Part shown: piece after piece, positions 10,481 to 20,179 of the stretch | Layout of the letters: each line of letters opens with the position of its first letter | Numbering within the stretch: the stretch's first letter is position 1 | Origin: Porpolomopsis calyptriformis | Lineage: Eukaryota; Basidiomycota; Agaricomycetes; Agaricales; Hygrophoraceae | DNA length: 64,000 nt | Assembly (NCBI GenBank): GCA_951640195.1 | Contig: OX621167.1 | Coordinates: 496,001 to 560,000, forward strand | Direction: 5' to 3' | Notes under the pieces: model-generated | What the model saw: only the letters and a program-made list of their open reading frames with translations | The model's database searches: none | Told to the model about the DNA's origin: nothing | Program-made: the position numbers and the translations under genes

Positions 10481-10930
10481 ACTTGTCTTGAATAATTTGT
10501 AGCCTTTAGTCTTTTTCTTATAATTTTTGTATTTCTGTGTCTAAAAAAAATGAAAGAAAGACTTTGGAATGAAAAAAGTGTGTAGCGATGTGTTACGGCA
10601 GGTTACAAGTCCTCGATCACAACGCTATCGAGTGGTTCGCTAGCTAGCGAACATTCCATCTCTCTAAGTCGTGAAGTTGATATGTCGAGGAATCGTTCGG
10701 GAATTGCGATCGACCTTTGAGCGAAGTACGGGATGACTCTAAACGCGGTGATCGGGCGATGTGTCACGAATCTGAAATTCGAGACATGAGATCGAGCGCG
10801 CTGAGGCCGTCTCTCATGAACGTCGAGCAGATTCATAGCCAATCACGTGTAATCTGGTATATATACTGGGAACAAGCGAACTGGGTAAGTCCAGTTCTAT
10901 GACGTTTTAGTCAAGTGGTCTTGACTGTCA
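10481..10930. other. Region between accessory gene and pol; relic of pol C-terminus
   Basis: On the minus strand 10603-10842 encodes ITAFRVIPYFAQRSI and a tail like that at the end of mushroom Gypsy polyproteins, but about 90 bp with stops separates it from the pol stop at 10931. It may be reached by splicing or be a frameshifted end. The stretch also has CACGTG at 10845, a TATATATA box near 10858, and the perfect palindrome TTCGCTAGCTAGCGAA at 10636-10651. Confidence 0.5.
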
Positions 10931-13900
10931 TCAGAAGCGCACGTTCCCAGTGCAATTCTTAACACGATGTAAGACGGATCCGTCGAGTTCCGTGACGATA
11001 TAAGCTTTCCCTAGGTTTCGAGATACCACGACTAGGGGTCCTAGGTATTGAGGACGCATCTTCCGATTGAGAGACTTCTCGATTTTTGTGTTCCAAATGA
11101 GTATGAGATCGCCAGTCTTGAAATCGTAGTCGCGAATGGTCTTCTCGTGTTTCTTCTTGAATCGAACGGCGGATCGTAGATGAGTGGCGAGAACCTTCAA
11201 TCGGAGTTGGTCTAAATCAGCGTCTCGTTTCTGTAGGGCGATCGCGCGTTGCGATATTAGATCAGTCGTCGAGAGAACCGAATCTGGAGCGGGAAGGAGA
11301 TATGTTGCTTCGGAAATATCTAACGGAAGCAATGGCTGAGACCCTGTAACGGCGAAGTAGGGTGAGCATCCCAGTCGCTTTCGGGTAGTGACGCGCTCAG
11401 CCCAGAATACGGAGTAGGCTCCGATCAACCATTGTTTCTGATCGCCATCGACGGCTTTGAATAGCGATTGTCGTACGTCGAAGTGAGATCATTCGACTAT
11501 TCCGTTCGCGCGAGAGTTGTATCCGCTAATGCGAATATGGTTGATTCGATAGCGCTTGGCGAGATGATCTACGGCTCCTAAGAAAGCTGTTCCGTTGTCC
11601 GTGACGATTTCTCGAAGAGAGCCCCATCGACAGATTATATCCTCGAAGATCCATTCGCCAATCGATTTCGCTGTTTCCGAACGAAGCATTCGAAATTCGG
11701 GATAGTGGGTGAGGGAGCATCGCCCTTGAACGATATATCGAAATGGGCCGGATCGGGGCATATACATAGTGTCGACGTAGATTTTGGCGAATAGGGGAGC
11801 TGGCGTGGCGACGGTCGGAGGGACGAGGGCTTGCGTGGTTTGGCGAACCTGACAGGTATGACATGTCCGAACGAACCAGACTATGTCGGGGGCCATATGG
11901 GGCCACCAGAAGCGTTCGGAAACGATCGATCGGGTAGCGAAGATAGCCTTGTGGCCTGTTCGATCGTGAAGTTCCGTCATGATCGCTAATCAGCGATCCG
12001 GATCGATGACTAATTTATGAGCTCCTTGTCTATCCTTTCGCCATAGTCGGTGGTTGTCGATAAAGAACTCTTCGCAGTATCGTATAAAACTCGCGTAGTC
12101 GCTGTCGGACATGTTGCTTGGTCGTTCGAGATCTGAAAGCCATTTTCGAACGAGGAGAAGTCGTCGATCGTCTTGCTGAGCTGCTTCCGATCGTGGAACG
12201 ATGTTGTAAGAATCGGTACGTTGGTGGATAGGGTCCTCCTCCTCCTCACTGAAATGTTTACTCTGCGAGTAAACTGAGGTGGGCATTCGGAGGGTTTTCG
12301 TTCGGGGCGCGGGCGAATCATTGATATGGTGCATTAGTCCGTGGACGCGATCGATCCAATCATCGAAGTCTTTATCGATCGGTTCTTCGTCGTCTTGGTC
12401 ATCGGGCTGTCGGGGGCGTTGAGAGAGACCGTCGGGACCGTGGTTCGAACCGGCGACGTGTACCAAGGTAAAATGGAACGTTAGGATCGCTACGATCCAT
12501 CTGTTAATACTAGCTTGCGGCGCGATGTCTGGGTTCGCTAGCATTCCCTTGATATAGCGGGCGTCGACTTCTATAATGAGGTTCCGCACGCCGATGAGGT
12601 AGAGTCGGAGCGATCGCAAGGCTCGATACAGACCGTAGATTTCGAGTTTCGGCTGAGAGAACCGTCTTTCTCGATCGTTCAACGTGATCAAACCGAATCG
12701 ATTATAGTACCGTTTCTTCGGGTCGTCGGGATCGCATTGGCAGAGATGAAAGCCAACTGCAATATGTGATGTGTCGACGGCGAGTATGACGGGAGCGTCA
12801 GAAGTATAATCGAGAACTCGTAGAGCGGGCAATTCTAGAAGAGCTTGTTTCAAGTCCTCTTGAGCGGCGAGTTGGTCGGGACCGAATTCGAAGGGCATAT
12901 CCTTCCTAGTGAGCTTGACTAGGTGGTTCGCTCGATGCGCGAAGTTGCGAATGAATATCCGAACGATGCCAATAGTGCCAAGGAAGGCTCGAACTTTGGA
13001 GAGGTCTTTACAGGGGCCCCAATTTCGGATCGCAGATACGCGTGATTCGTCGGGTAGTCGTCCTAAGTGAGTACATCGATGTCCAAGAACGGTGGTTTCT
13101 TCTGCGCACAAGAACGATTTATAGCCTGACATCGTTCCACCGCAATATTTCATTCGCTGGACTATCCGATTCAGATTCCCGAAGTGTTCCCATATGAATC
13201 GTCGAATTCCGTCGTTTTCGGGAATCGTTTCATAGGATCCATCGGGGAGTACATATCGAGTCGCGGGACCCTTCACAGGGATATCGTCGATATAGGGGAT
13301 TGTAAACTCAGGAATCTCCGGTTGGAGGATATAGGTGACGTCGTCGTGAAAAACGGGCACAGAGTTGGTCCATCCCATGGGTAGGGTAACTAGTCGATGA
13401 GCCCCATAGGGTGTCTGGAACGTGGTTAAATCGCGAGATGAAGGCGCGATCACTCGTTCGTCATATCCGACGTAAAGGTCAAACATAGCGCTGCAGGATC
13501 GACCGCCGAACTGTTCAGCCAAGTGTTCGGGGATTGGCGTTACTCCCGAATGTTGAATCGTGACTTGATTGAGTGGTTCGAGACTGTGAACGATTCTAAG
13601 TTCCTTCCCTCCTTTCTTTAGAACGGTGAACCATCGCGATCGGTAGGAGGAGTTCGAGGGTTCGTAGACACCAGCGTCGATTTTTCGCTGGATAACTTTA
13701 CATACTTCGTGGTAGATCCCTGGGGGAATCGGAATATTCTTTTGTACCCAGGGCGTATGTGGTATGACTGGGAGATCGACGGGAGGGAAAAAGTCGGATC
13801 TGAAATGTCCTCGTTCGGAGTCGTTCCAGGCGAAGGCGAGATCTTGTCTTCTCATGAAATCGTGAAGGAGGGCCCTTTCTTGAGGCCAAAGGAAATCTCC

Positions 13901-14335
13901 GGGGTGAGCTTTATCGAAAAGCTCCATCCGTTCGATCGTATATCATTCGGTCGGGGTAAACGTGGGGGGGTTCGGGTCAAGTGTTGGCATATTCGCGAGT
14001 GGATCGCCAAGAATTTTCCGAATGATTCGGAATTTGTCGGGGAGTTCAGCTACTACGGAGCGAACTTTCTTCGAGACAGGTTTATATTTCTTTTTCGATG
14101 CGAGGAAGGTTGCAATTTCCATCGATCGATCAAGACGGTTGGAAGCGGAATGTCGATCGCTAGTCGATCGAGATTTAGAGATAAGGTCGGGGAGGTCACA
14201 AGCGGATAAATAAGCATGGGAAACTGTTGAAACTTTATTTGTTGCGCATAGAGGCGCACAGGAATTGACAGATAGCATAGACGTAGTGTGGTCGTAATCT
14301 AGAATTATCGCGATCTCTCCTTGATCAGGAATCAA
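10931..14335 (-). pseudogene. pol: Gypsy pol (RT, RNase H, integrase) with three in-frame TGA codons
   Basis: One reading frame runs from about 14335 to 10931 and overlaps the end of gag in the -1 frame. Domains in order: an N-terminal linker; reverse transcriptase with YIDD in the active site (about 13300); RNase H starting VILAVDTSHIAVG; an integrase HHCC zinc finger (HDRTGH to CHTC, about 11970-11840); and the integrase core, with VDTM and TDNG giving the two Asp and GIVE the Glu. In-frame TGA codons sit at 13943-13945, 11990-11992 and 11489-11491. Each lies where an Arg codon CGA would fit, so each could come from one C-to-T change at a CpG. A hairpin-polypurine motif lies inside the frame at 12232-12274. 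As read, this copy cannot make an intact polyprotein. Confidence 0.85.
12232..12274 (-). promoter_or_regulatory. Internal (central) polypurine tract with hairpin, inside pol
   Basis: The minus strand reads GTTTACT-CGCAG-AGTAAAC (7-bp stem), then ATTTCAGTGAGGAGGAGG. The 3' flank matches the 3' polypurine tract at 8704-8740 almost exactly, while the stem sequence differs but still pairs. It encodes SKHFSEEEED between RNase H and integrase. Confidence 0.6.
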
Positions 14336-16449
14336 ATCCTCGATGAGCGAAAATCCGAACGGTGCTTCGGTAGTCCTCGTGGAACCGTCGGAATTGTGAC
14401 GGTTCTTCCGCTATTCGGATCGCAAATGGTGATTGTCTGGTTTTCGTCGGCGAAGTTCTTGACGAGGCTTTGAGCTAAAACGTCGAACGGTCTTCCGAGC
14501 AGGATATCGTAGGCGGGAGCGCGAATGACGTGGATCTGGAGGTAGAGGGTTATGTCGCCGATCTGACATGGGACATTCCTTGCGAGACCTAACGATTGGT
14601 CTATTTCGCCGTTGGCCGATTGCATGTTGAGTTGGATAGTTGGGTCGTAGATCAGTCCTAGGTCGTGACAAACGGCTTCGGACATAGCGATTATCTGAGA
14701 TCCGGGATCGACGATGCATTCGATCGTTTCTTTATGACCGATCAACATGACGATCGATCGGAGGGCGTGCGATTCCTTTGCGACAGTAACGGTGTGAGGG
14801 GTTTCGTCGGATGAGAGAGTGTTTAGATACGATTCGTAGGGGTCGGGCACGGTAATGAAACAATTGTCGTCATCGCAATAAGGCAGGGCGTCATTCGGAA
14901 TCGCTTCCACTTCGACGGTTTTGACCGCGATCGGTCGACTAGGCGGCTGAGTTCGTTTAGGGGTTACTGCCTCTCGAACCTTCGATCGAACTTCGGGTGA
15001 GAGGGATAACAACTCTTCAGGGGAAAGCGTGACGCAAGGGGTTTTCATTGAACGATTATAGATGTCGAAGGCGATCTTGGCGTCTTGGATCGGCGCTTGA
15101 GTGTGGTATGAGGGGTCTCTGTCTCTTTTCGCCATCGGAGAGCCAAAGTTCCGGACGTGGGGCGGTACGTAGTTGGACTCTTTTGCTTTCGCGAACGGAT
15201 GTTCCGTTGTAGCGGGTTGAGTCGGGATGGTCGCGATCGGAGCACTCGATGGTTTGTCGGTTGCTTTCTCTTTGTCCTGTTCTTGTCGTCGAGGCCGAAC
15301 TATCTCTACTCCATCGAACGTCTTCTTGCTCCTTAACGCGAAAATCTCTTTTTTGAGAGCAGCGATCCGTTCGTCGGCCGATAGTTGGTAAGTCTCGGTT
15401 GCTGGATCGCGTTGGATACCTGCTGAAATTCCGTACATCATTCCAGCGGTCGGGGTCGGGTTTTGCTTGTACCATTCGTCCATTCGTTCTTTCAAGGTTT
15501 TTCCCGGCATTTGCTGGGGGACGAACCTGTCATTCGGGAGTACGATCCTTCCTTCGAAGTTCTTCTTGCATCGACCGTTCTGGATATATTCGCGGCAGGT
15601 CGGGCAGCTTCCGATGAAGTGATCGGGACTTCCACAGAAAACGCAGGTTTTCGGCTCGAATGGGTCAGGAGCGTTGGGTCGTCGTTCCGAAGTTTGTGGT
15701 GTTCGAGGGGGCGGGTTTCGTTTCGGGGGACCTCTATTGTCCAGGGTTTTGACCAACGTAGTCATTAGTTTTTCCATGAAGATGCTGAGGTCTTCTTGTT
15801 TCGTGGCAGGGGTAGTAGTCGTCGTCGAAGTCGTCGTTTCGCGTGGTAGAAAGGTGTTCAGAGACGTTCCATATAGAACGAAATGAGCCGCCTCGTTGAT
15901 ATCGTTTACCCCGTAAGGATCGTCGGGGAAGTGGTCGGGGAACTTGATTTCCAGTCGTCGGACGATTCTAGTCCAGAGTTCGGGTTGGAATCCTCGGACG
16001 AAGGCGCGACTTTGTTCTGCTTCGGAGATTCTGTTCTTCGATCGCAGGAATTTAGTAATCGCAAGGAACGATCGGAAATACGCTCCGAGTTCGTTTGTGT
16101 TCATAATCCCTAGTCGAAGCTGTTCTCCGACTATCTTGTCCATGTCGGCGATGGACCACTTTCGATCGTCTTCCGATCCTGGGTATAGCTTATAGATGGC
16201 GGTGACAAATTCGTCGAACGTATGTCCGGCTTGGAACTCCGTTTGGTATTCCCAGAGTTCGGAGGTATCGATGTCGACGTACTTGCAGGCGTAGGTCTTC
16301 TTAGCATCGTCGTTGGTGATGCTACAATTAGCGAAAAGACCTCTGAGGTCTTGGAAGTATCTTCGAAGTTCTCGTGGTTGTTCGGGGTTGAACTTCGGGG
16401 CGGTCGAGTGACTGCGAGCGGGCATTACTAGGTTTGGTGGGGTTGTCAT
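14332..16449 (-). CDS. gag: Gypsy gag-protease
   Basis: An uninterrupted 705-residue frame starts at the ATG at 16449 (MTTPPNLVMPARSHST). The N-terminal half has the Gag capsid-like pattern of mushroom Gypsy elements (PRELRRYFQDLRGLF). A CCHC zinc knuckle follows: CVFCGSPDHFIGSC at about 15635-15595. The C-terminal part carries a retropepsin-like active site in CIVDPGSQIIAMSE (about 14712-14670). Protease is therefore fused to Gag rather than to Pol. The stop overlaps the pol frame, which lies in -1, so pol expression would need frameshifting or reinitiation. Confidence 0.88.
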   Translation of the reverse strand: MTTPPNLVMPARSHSTAPKFNPEQPRELRRYFQDLRGLFANCSITNDDAKKTYACKYVDIDTSELWEYQTEFQAGHTFDEFVTAIYKLYPGSEDDRKWSIADMDKIVGEQLRLGIMNTNELGAYFRSFLAITKFLRSKNRISEAEQSRAFVRGFQPELWTRIVRRLEIKFPDHFPDDPYGVNDINEAAHFVLYGTSLNTFLPRETTTSTTTTTPATKQEDLSIFMEKLMTTLVKTLDNRGPPKRNPPPRTPQTSERRPNAPDPFEPKTCVFCGSPDHFIGSCPTCREYIQNGRCKKNFEGRIVLPNDRFVPQQMPGKTLKERMDEWYKQNPTPTAGMMYGISAGIQRDPATETYQLSADERIAALKKEIFALRSKKTFDGVEIVRPRRQEQDKEKATDKPSSAPIATIPTQPATTEHPFAKAKESNYVPPHVRNFGSPMAKRDRDPSYHTQAPIQDAKIAFDIYNRSMKTPCVTLSPEELLSLSPEVRSKVREAVTPKRTQPPSRPIAVKTVEVEAIPNDALPYCDDDNCFITVPDPYESYLNTLSSDETPHTVTVAKESHALRSIVMLIGHKETIECIVDPGSQIIAMSEAVCHDLGLIYDPTIQLNMQSANGEIDQSLGLARNVPCQIGDITLYLQIHVIRAPAYDILLGRPFDVLAQSLVKNFADENQTITICDPNSGRTVTIPTVPRGLPKHRSDFRSSRI

Positions 16450-16717
16450 AGTTGTTGTAGAAATCGATGATAATGAGGAAAGTGATAAGGTAGAGGAGGG
16501 TTCGTTGGGGGAGTTGGATTTGTTGATCGAAGTTGAATTCCGTTTTATTTGAGAGCTGGGAAGTGTTGGTTGGGTCGGATCGATGTTCCGAGTGAATCTA
16601 TCTCATAAGGTTGTGCTTCGAGTGACTCAATTGTGCGTCGGGAACGGCGGTTCGAAGGACTGAGTCGAAGGAATCTTTTAAGATTTTAATAGTGGGCCCT
16701 CGCGGTGGGCTCCAAAA
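16450..16717 (-). promoter_or_regulatory. Gypsy 5' leader with primer binding site
   Basis: On the minus strand the LTR is followed after three bases by TGGAGCCCACCGCGAG. This begins with the TGG that pairs with a tRNA CCA end and is a good primer binding site; the tRNA was not identified. The rest is untranslated leader before the gag ATG at 16449. Confidence 0.7.
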
Positions 16718-17326
16718 TGATACGTCTGCTTCGTGTATGAGAACCGAACACAGAACAAGGTGTGAGGACGACTATAAAGAGTCTCGACTCAGCCTATGAT
16801 CGATAATCGTGGAAAGGGAGTCTTCGATTGTTCGCGAACGAGATCGATCGGGAAATCGGAAGGATCGGAAAGTCGAAAGAGGAAGTCTTAGAAGATCTAA
16901 AGAGGATCTAGACTCGAGAGCGAGAAAGAAGCGAATATCTAACTTGTTTGATCACTAGCTACAACATACTGTATATATATCTTCTAGTACAAGGATCCCT
17001 TTGAGTGTATATGATAAAAGGGGAGCCTCTCTAATGATCTAAGGGGAAAGTAGTGAATAGGAATGAAGGGATCGAATGAAAAAGGGAGAAATAGAAGAGA
17101 ACTGATGCCTTTGAATAGTGTCTTCCCTTTGATATACAAACTTTCATTCGCGTTCGGAAAGCTTCGATCACGTTCGGAGCGTTCGATGATTCTCGAAGTC
17201 GTTCGGGACGTTTGGGAGCTATCGGGAGCGTTCGGAGGGTTCGTGTCCGTGTTCGAAGGACTTGGTAGGCGTCTAGTATTCGTATAGTTGAATATACGGT
17301 GCTCAGGGGACGGAGGGGTCGTATCA
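16718..17326 (-). repeat. Gypsy 5' LTR
   Basis: 609 bp. It contains the promoter for gag-pol on the minus strand, with a TATATATAT box near 16972. Confidence 0.92.
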
Positions 17327-17330
17327 CCGG

Positions 17331-18712
17331 ATGAACAAGCTTCAATTCACCAGACAGATCAGCAAGCATCAGCGACGCGAACGAATCCTAAGGAATATTC
17401 GCGTTCGACGTGAAGCTGCTGAAGCAGAACAGAGATTGGCAGAAGGCGACGATGAAATAGTGGCCTTGCGATTCAATGAGCAAGATCCACTCCCCTACAC
17501 ATCCCCTTCTGCTCACTACCACATTTCAGAGTCAGTCCGTTTCCTGTTAAATATTTTGAATTGGCTTTCAACTCATAGGGATGATCTGGCTACCAAGGTA
17601 AGTACAATTCCGATATGACCTCTGTCTGTTTTTTACTTTCCATTACAGGACTTCCTTCCGAAACTGAAGGATCATATCCTTCATCGTCTCCATGGAAAGA
17701 AATACAACGGCAATGAAGACTCTTTTCCTGAAGAGGAAAGACATGCCATTTCTTTTGTGAACAATCGGATCTTTCGACACAAAGTCGTCTGTATCAATTA
17801 TACAACTTACGATATTCTACGCTCGCAAGACTCCCTCAATCCCCGCACACATGCCGATGTCATGGTGCTGTCACACGAAGATGAATCCGACACTGACGAG
17901 CATGCCTATTGGTATGCTCGCATCATTGGCATTTTTCATGCCCAAGTTCGCTATGCCGATCTGGATTCAAAAAAGGTCTATGGACCTCAAAGAATCAATT
18001 TTTTATGGGTAAGATGGTTTGGCCGCGATTTATCTCACAAAGCAGGTTGGGGAGCAAAGCGACTCCATCGTCTTGGATTTATTCCAGCAGTTGATGGGCC
18101 TGACACGCCGGAAGCCTTTGGTTTCTTGGATCCCAATGATATCATTCGGGGTGTCCACCTCATACCCGCTTTCTCATGTGGACGAACAGTAGACCTTCTT
18201 GGACCATCAATCGCTTGGCAGCCAGATGAAAATAATGAAGATTGGGTTTATTACTACGTGAACATGTATGTTACATTTTACACTCCTTCACACTCTACAA
18301 AAAGACTGATTGGTGGTCAAGGTTTGCTGAACGTGATCTGATAATGCGGTACTTGGGTGGTGGTGTTGGCCATAAAGGAACATGGCATCAGGCGGACAAA
18401 GAACTTGGCACTCCCGAAGACAGGATGGACCTATCAGAAGAAGAGGACAACTGCGAAGAGACCGACCACAGCGACAATAGCGAACAGGGGGAAGACGGTG
18501 ATGATAATAAAGAGACCGAAGACAACCTTCTAGAAGGCGACAACTACGGCTACAACAGAGAGGAAGTCAGTGGGGAGGATGCAGATGAGCACGCCGATGA
18601 TGGAGGCAATGGCAATGGCAATGGCAATGGCAGTCAGTTAGGTCCAGAGGATGGGGAGGAAGGGTGGTCTGATGATGAGGATAACGTCTATGGCGGCTAT
18701 GCACCATTGTAA
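17331..18712 (+). pseudogene. C-terminal part of a Plavaka/KDZ-like transposon ORF (5' truncated)
   Basis: Exons 17331-17597, 17649-18265 and 18322-18712 join in frame. Conserved-looking blocks are INYTTYDILRSQDSLNPRTH, FWVRWFGRD-like FLWVRWFGRD, EAFGFLDPNDIIRGVHLIPA and ERDLIMRYLGGGVGHKGT, followed by a long acidic tail with a (GN) repeat. I recall this arrangement from the C-terminal part of large transposon ORFs of Agaricomycetes (Plavaka/KDZ group); that link is from memory. The frame begins four bases after the Gypsy LTR, and the upstream catalytic part is missing on both sides of the Gypsy, so it is a fragment. Confidence 0.6.
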
Positions 18713-18957
18713 TTGCATTTTCAGACCATGTATTGTCATATCTACATGTACTGTACAATGTAATGAATTCTCAATGAGTGACCTACATGGTGATAACAAT
18801 CCCTTGTGCGAACAACTTTGGTAGACACATTACCTGGTCTTGCCGAGAAGGCCCCAACATGGTATTACATGGTATTACCTTGTCGAACAATCTCAAGTTC
18901 GACTCTCAAATTCAAGGCAAGACAATGCTTGACCATAACGGTCAGCCTTTACCGGGC
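18713..18957. other. Non-coding right subterminal region of nested element
   Basis: This is AT-moderate sequence with repeated words (CATGGTATTAC twice, CTCAAGTTCGACTCTCAAATTC). No gene is seen. Confidence 0.5.
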
Positions 18958-18985
18958 TGACATTGTTATTGCACTTTTGCTGATG
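18958..18985 (-). repeat. Right TIR of nested DNA element
   Basis: Ends TTTTGCTGATG. Inverted partner of 7497-7524. Confidence 0.72.
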
Positions 18986-19029
18986 GCCCGTGTTACCCTC
19001 TATTGACCTCGCTGAATTGTTACTGGTAG

Positions 19030-19947
19030 TCATCAATCCTCGGATGAAGTTTCAATGGATTGAGCAGCATTGGTCTAGAAGTGAATCTGCTAATGCAGAG
19101 AAATGGATGGAAGATGCAGTATATCTAATTTTTTGGACTATTCAATTCATCTCATCTCCTCACAGATGTTAGCTCATCATCGTGCCAGACGAATCACAAC
19201 CGCATCAACACTTTCAGTAACCAAACGGCCACATCTGCCGTCAAGCAGGAACAGTGCCGTTCAAGCTCAAGCACGCAGAGTTGAAGGACTCAACAGTTTA
19301 AGTACAATCCGACGGACAGTCTCACTGCCATCCCGCAGTTCCAGTCGGTCAAATACTGCAGCACCAAGCACTCCGTTAACACCACTGACACCAATGCTAC
19401 TAGATTTGGTCGCATTGCCTACACCTACTGAAGCCGAACAAGCTGCCCTCCAAGCTGAAGAGCTTGCGCAAGACCTTCGCATTGTCCGGAATGACCTTTA
19501 TCGCTATAAAGAAGACCCGCTATTTGCCAGGGATGGTCCATTAGACCTCCTCCGTTTCTGGGAGGTTCGGATTCTTTAACTACACAGCAGATCCTTGCCT
19601 AACACACCTTACAGGAGTCAGAAAACATATACCCCATCATTTATAAAGTTGCGCTTGATATTTTGCCAGTACAGGCCTCATCGGTTCCATGCGAGCGCAT
19701 CTTTTCATCCAGCAAAGAGACATGCACCCTTCGGCGTAGTCTCTTGTCTTCAGCTATGCTTGAAGTCCTCCAGGTCTTGAAGCATCTTTACAAGCAAGAC
19801 TGCCTTGATTTCGCGTCACATTGGGTTGCCAAAGAAGAGGACTACTCCATTGAAGGGGCCACAGCGGCTGCAATCAATGAGCTTGTGTCGGCAGGAAAAT
19901 GTGATGAATTGTTGGATCTACTACGAAATATGGACAATGCGGGGTGA
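19030..19947 (+). CDS. hAT transposase, C-terminal part with dimerisation domain
   Basis: This is the continuation of the transposase that begins at 5069. It opens with IINPRMKFQWIEQHW, passes a low-complexity Ser/Thr/Arg insertion (about 19190-19400), and ends with the hAT C-terminal dimerisation domain: IYPIIYKVALDILPVQASS, then CERIFSSSKETCTLRRSLLS and a Leu-rich helix. Introns at about 19119-19165 and 19566-19615 keep frame. The stop is at 19947 and the element's right end follows about 220 bp later. The domain itself is intact. Confidence 0.82.
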
Positions 19948-20167
19948 ACTAGCACAACTGCGCATGTATACACACTCACGAAAAGTCTAATTCGTACTCT
20001 CCCTGACCCTCCGATGTCCTTTTTGCCAGCTTTCACGAAGGATGAGTCGCTTCGGGGACTGCCGAGAGAGGGAGCTTAACTCGAGTTCACACCGGTGCCG
20101 CACCGGTGTCAACTCGACCAATCGAGTTGGGATCAAGTTAGCAACTCGACTTGCACCGCACCGCACC

Positions 20168-20179
20168 GCGGCAACACTA
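20168..20179 (-). repeat. hAT right terminal inverted repeat
   Basis: GCGGCAACACTA, exact reverse complement of the left end. The S1 right half starts immediately after it. Confidence 0.88.

Larger units (their letters stand above)
8095..17326 (-). mobile_element. Gypsy-type LTR retrotransposon (9.2 kb)
   Basis: Two 609-bp LTRs (8095-8703 and 16718-17326) begin TGATACG and end CGTATCA in the plus-strand view. Gag-protease and pol read on the minus strand, so the right LTR is the 5' LTR. Next to it on the minus strand is a primer binding site TGGAGCCCACCGCGAG, and next to the other LTR is a polypurine tract. I see about five differences between the LTRs, so the insertion is recent. The 5-bp flanks GGCGC and CCGGA do not match. 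An extra gene (8871-10480) runs antisense between pol and the 3' LTR. Confidence 0.92.
7497..18985. mobile_element. Second TIR DNA element, nested in a hAT intron
   Basis: A 28-bp inverted repeat with two mismatches lies at 7497-7524 and 18958-18985; its outer core is CATCAGCAAAA. Removing 7497-18985 leaves 13 nt plus 44 nt of hAT sequence, which form a 57-nt GT-AG intron and restore the transposase frame, so the borders are well supported. No target-site duplication is visible (TTATTAGT against GCCCGTGT). The element's own ORF (17331-18712) resembles the C-terminal region of Plavaka/KDZ-type fungal transposase ORFs. It has been broken in turn by a Gypsy retrotransposon. Confidence 0.7.
4857..20179. 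mobile_element. hAT DNA transposon (15.3 kb, inflated by nested insertions)
   Basis: The ends are perfect 12-bp inverted repeats: TAGTGTTGCCGC at 4857-4868 and GCGGCAACACTA at 20168-20179. Both subterminal regions carry copies of the palindrome CACCGGTG. The element encodes a hAT transposase in two pieces, 5069-7483 and 19030-19947. Flanking 8-mers are TCTATCTC on the left and TCGCAGGC on the right, so no target-site duplication is visible. The insertion splits the S1 gene and lacks about 110 bp that the intact copy has. Confidence 0.85.
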
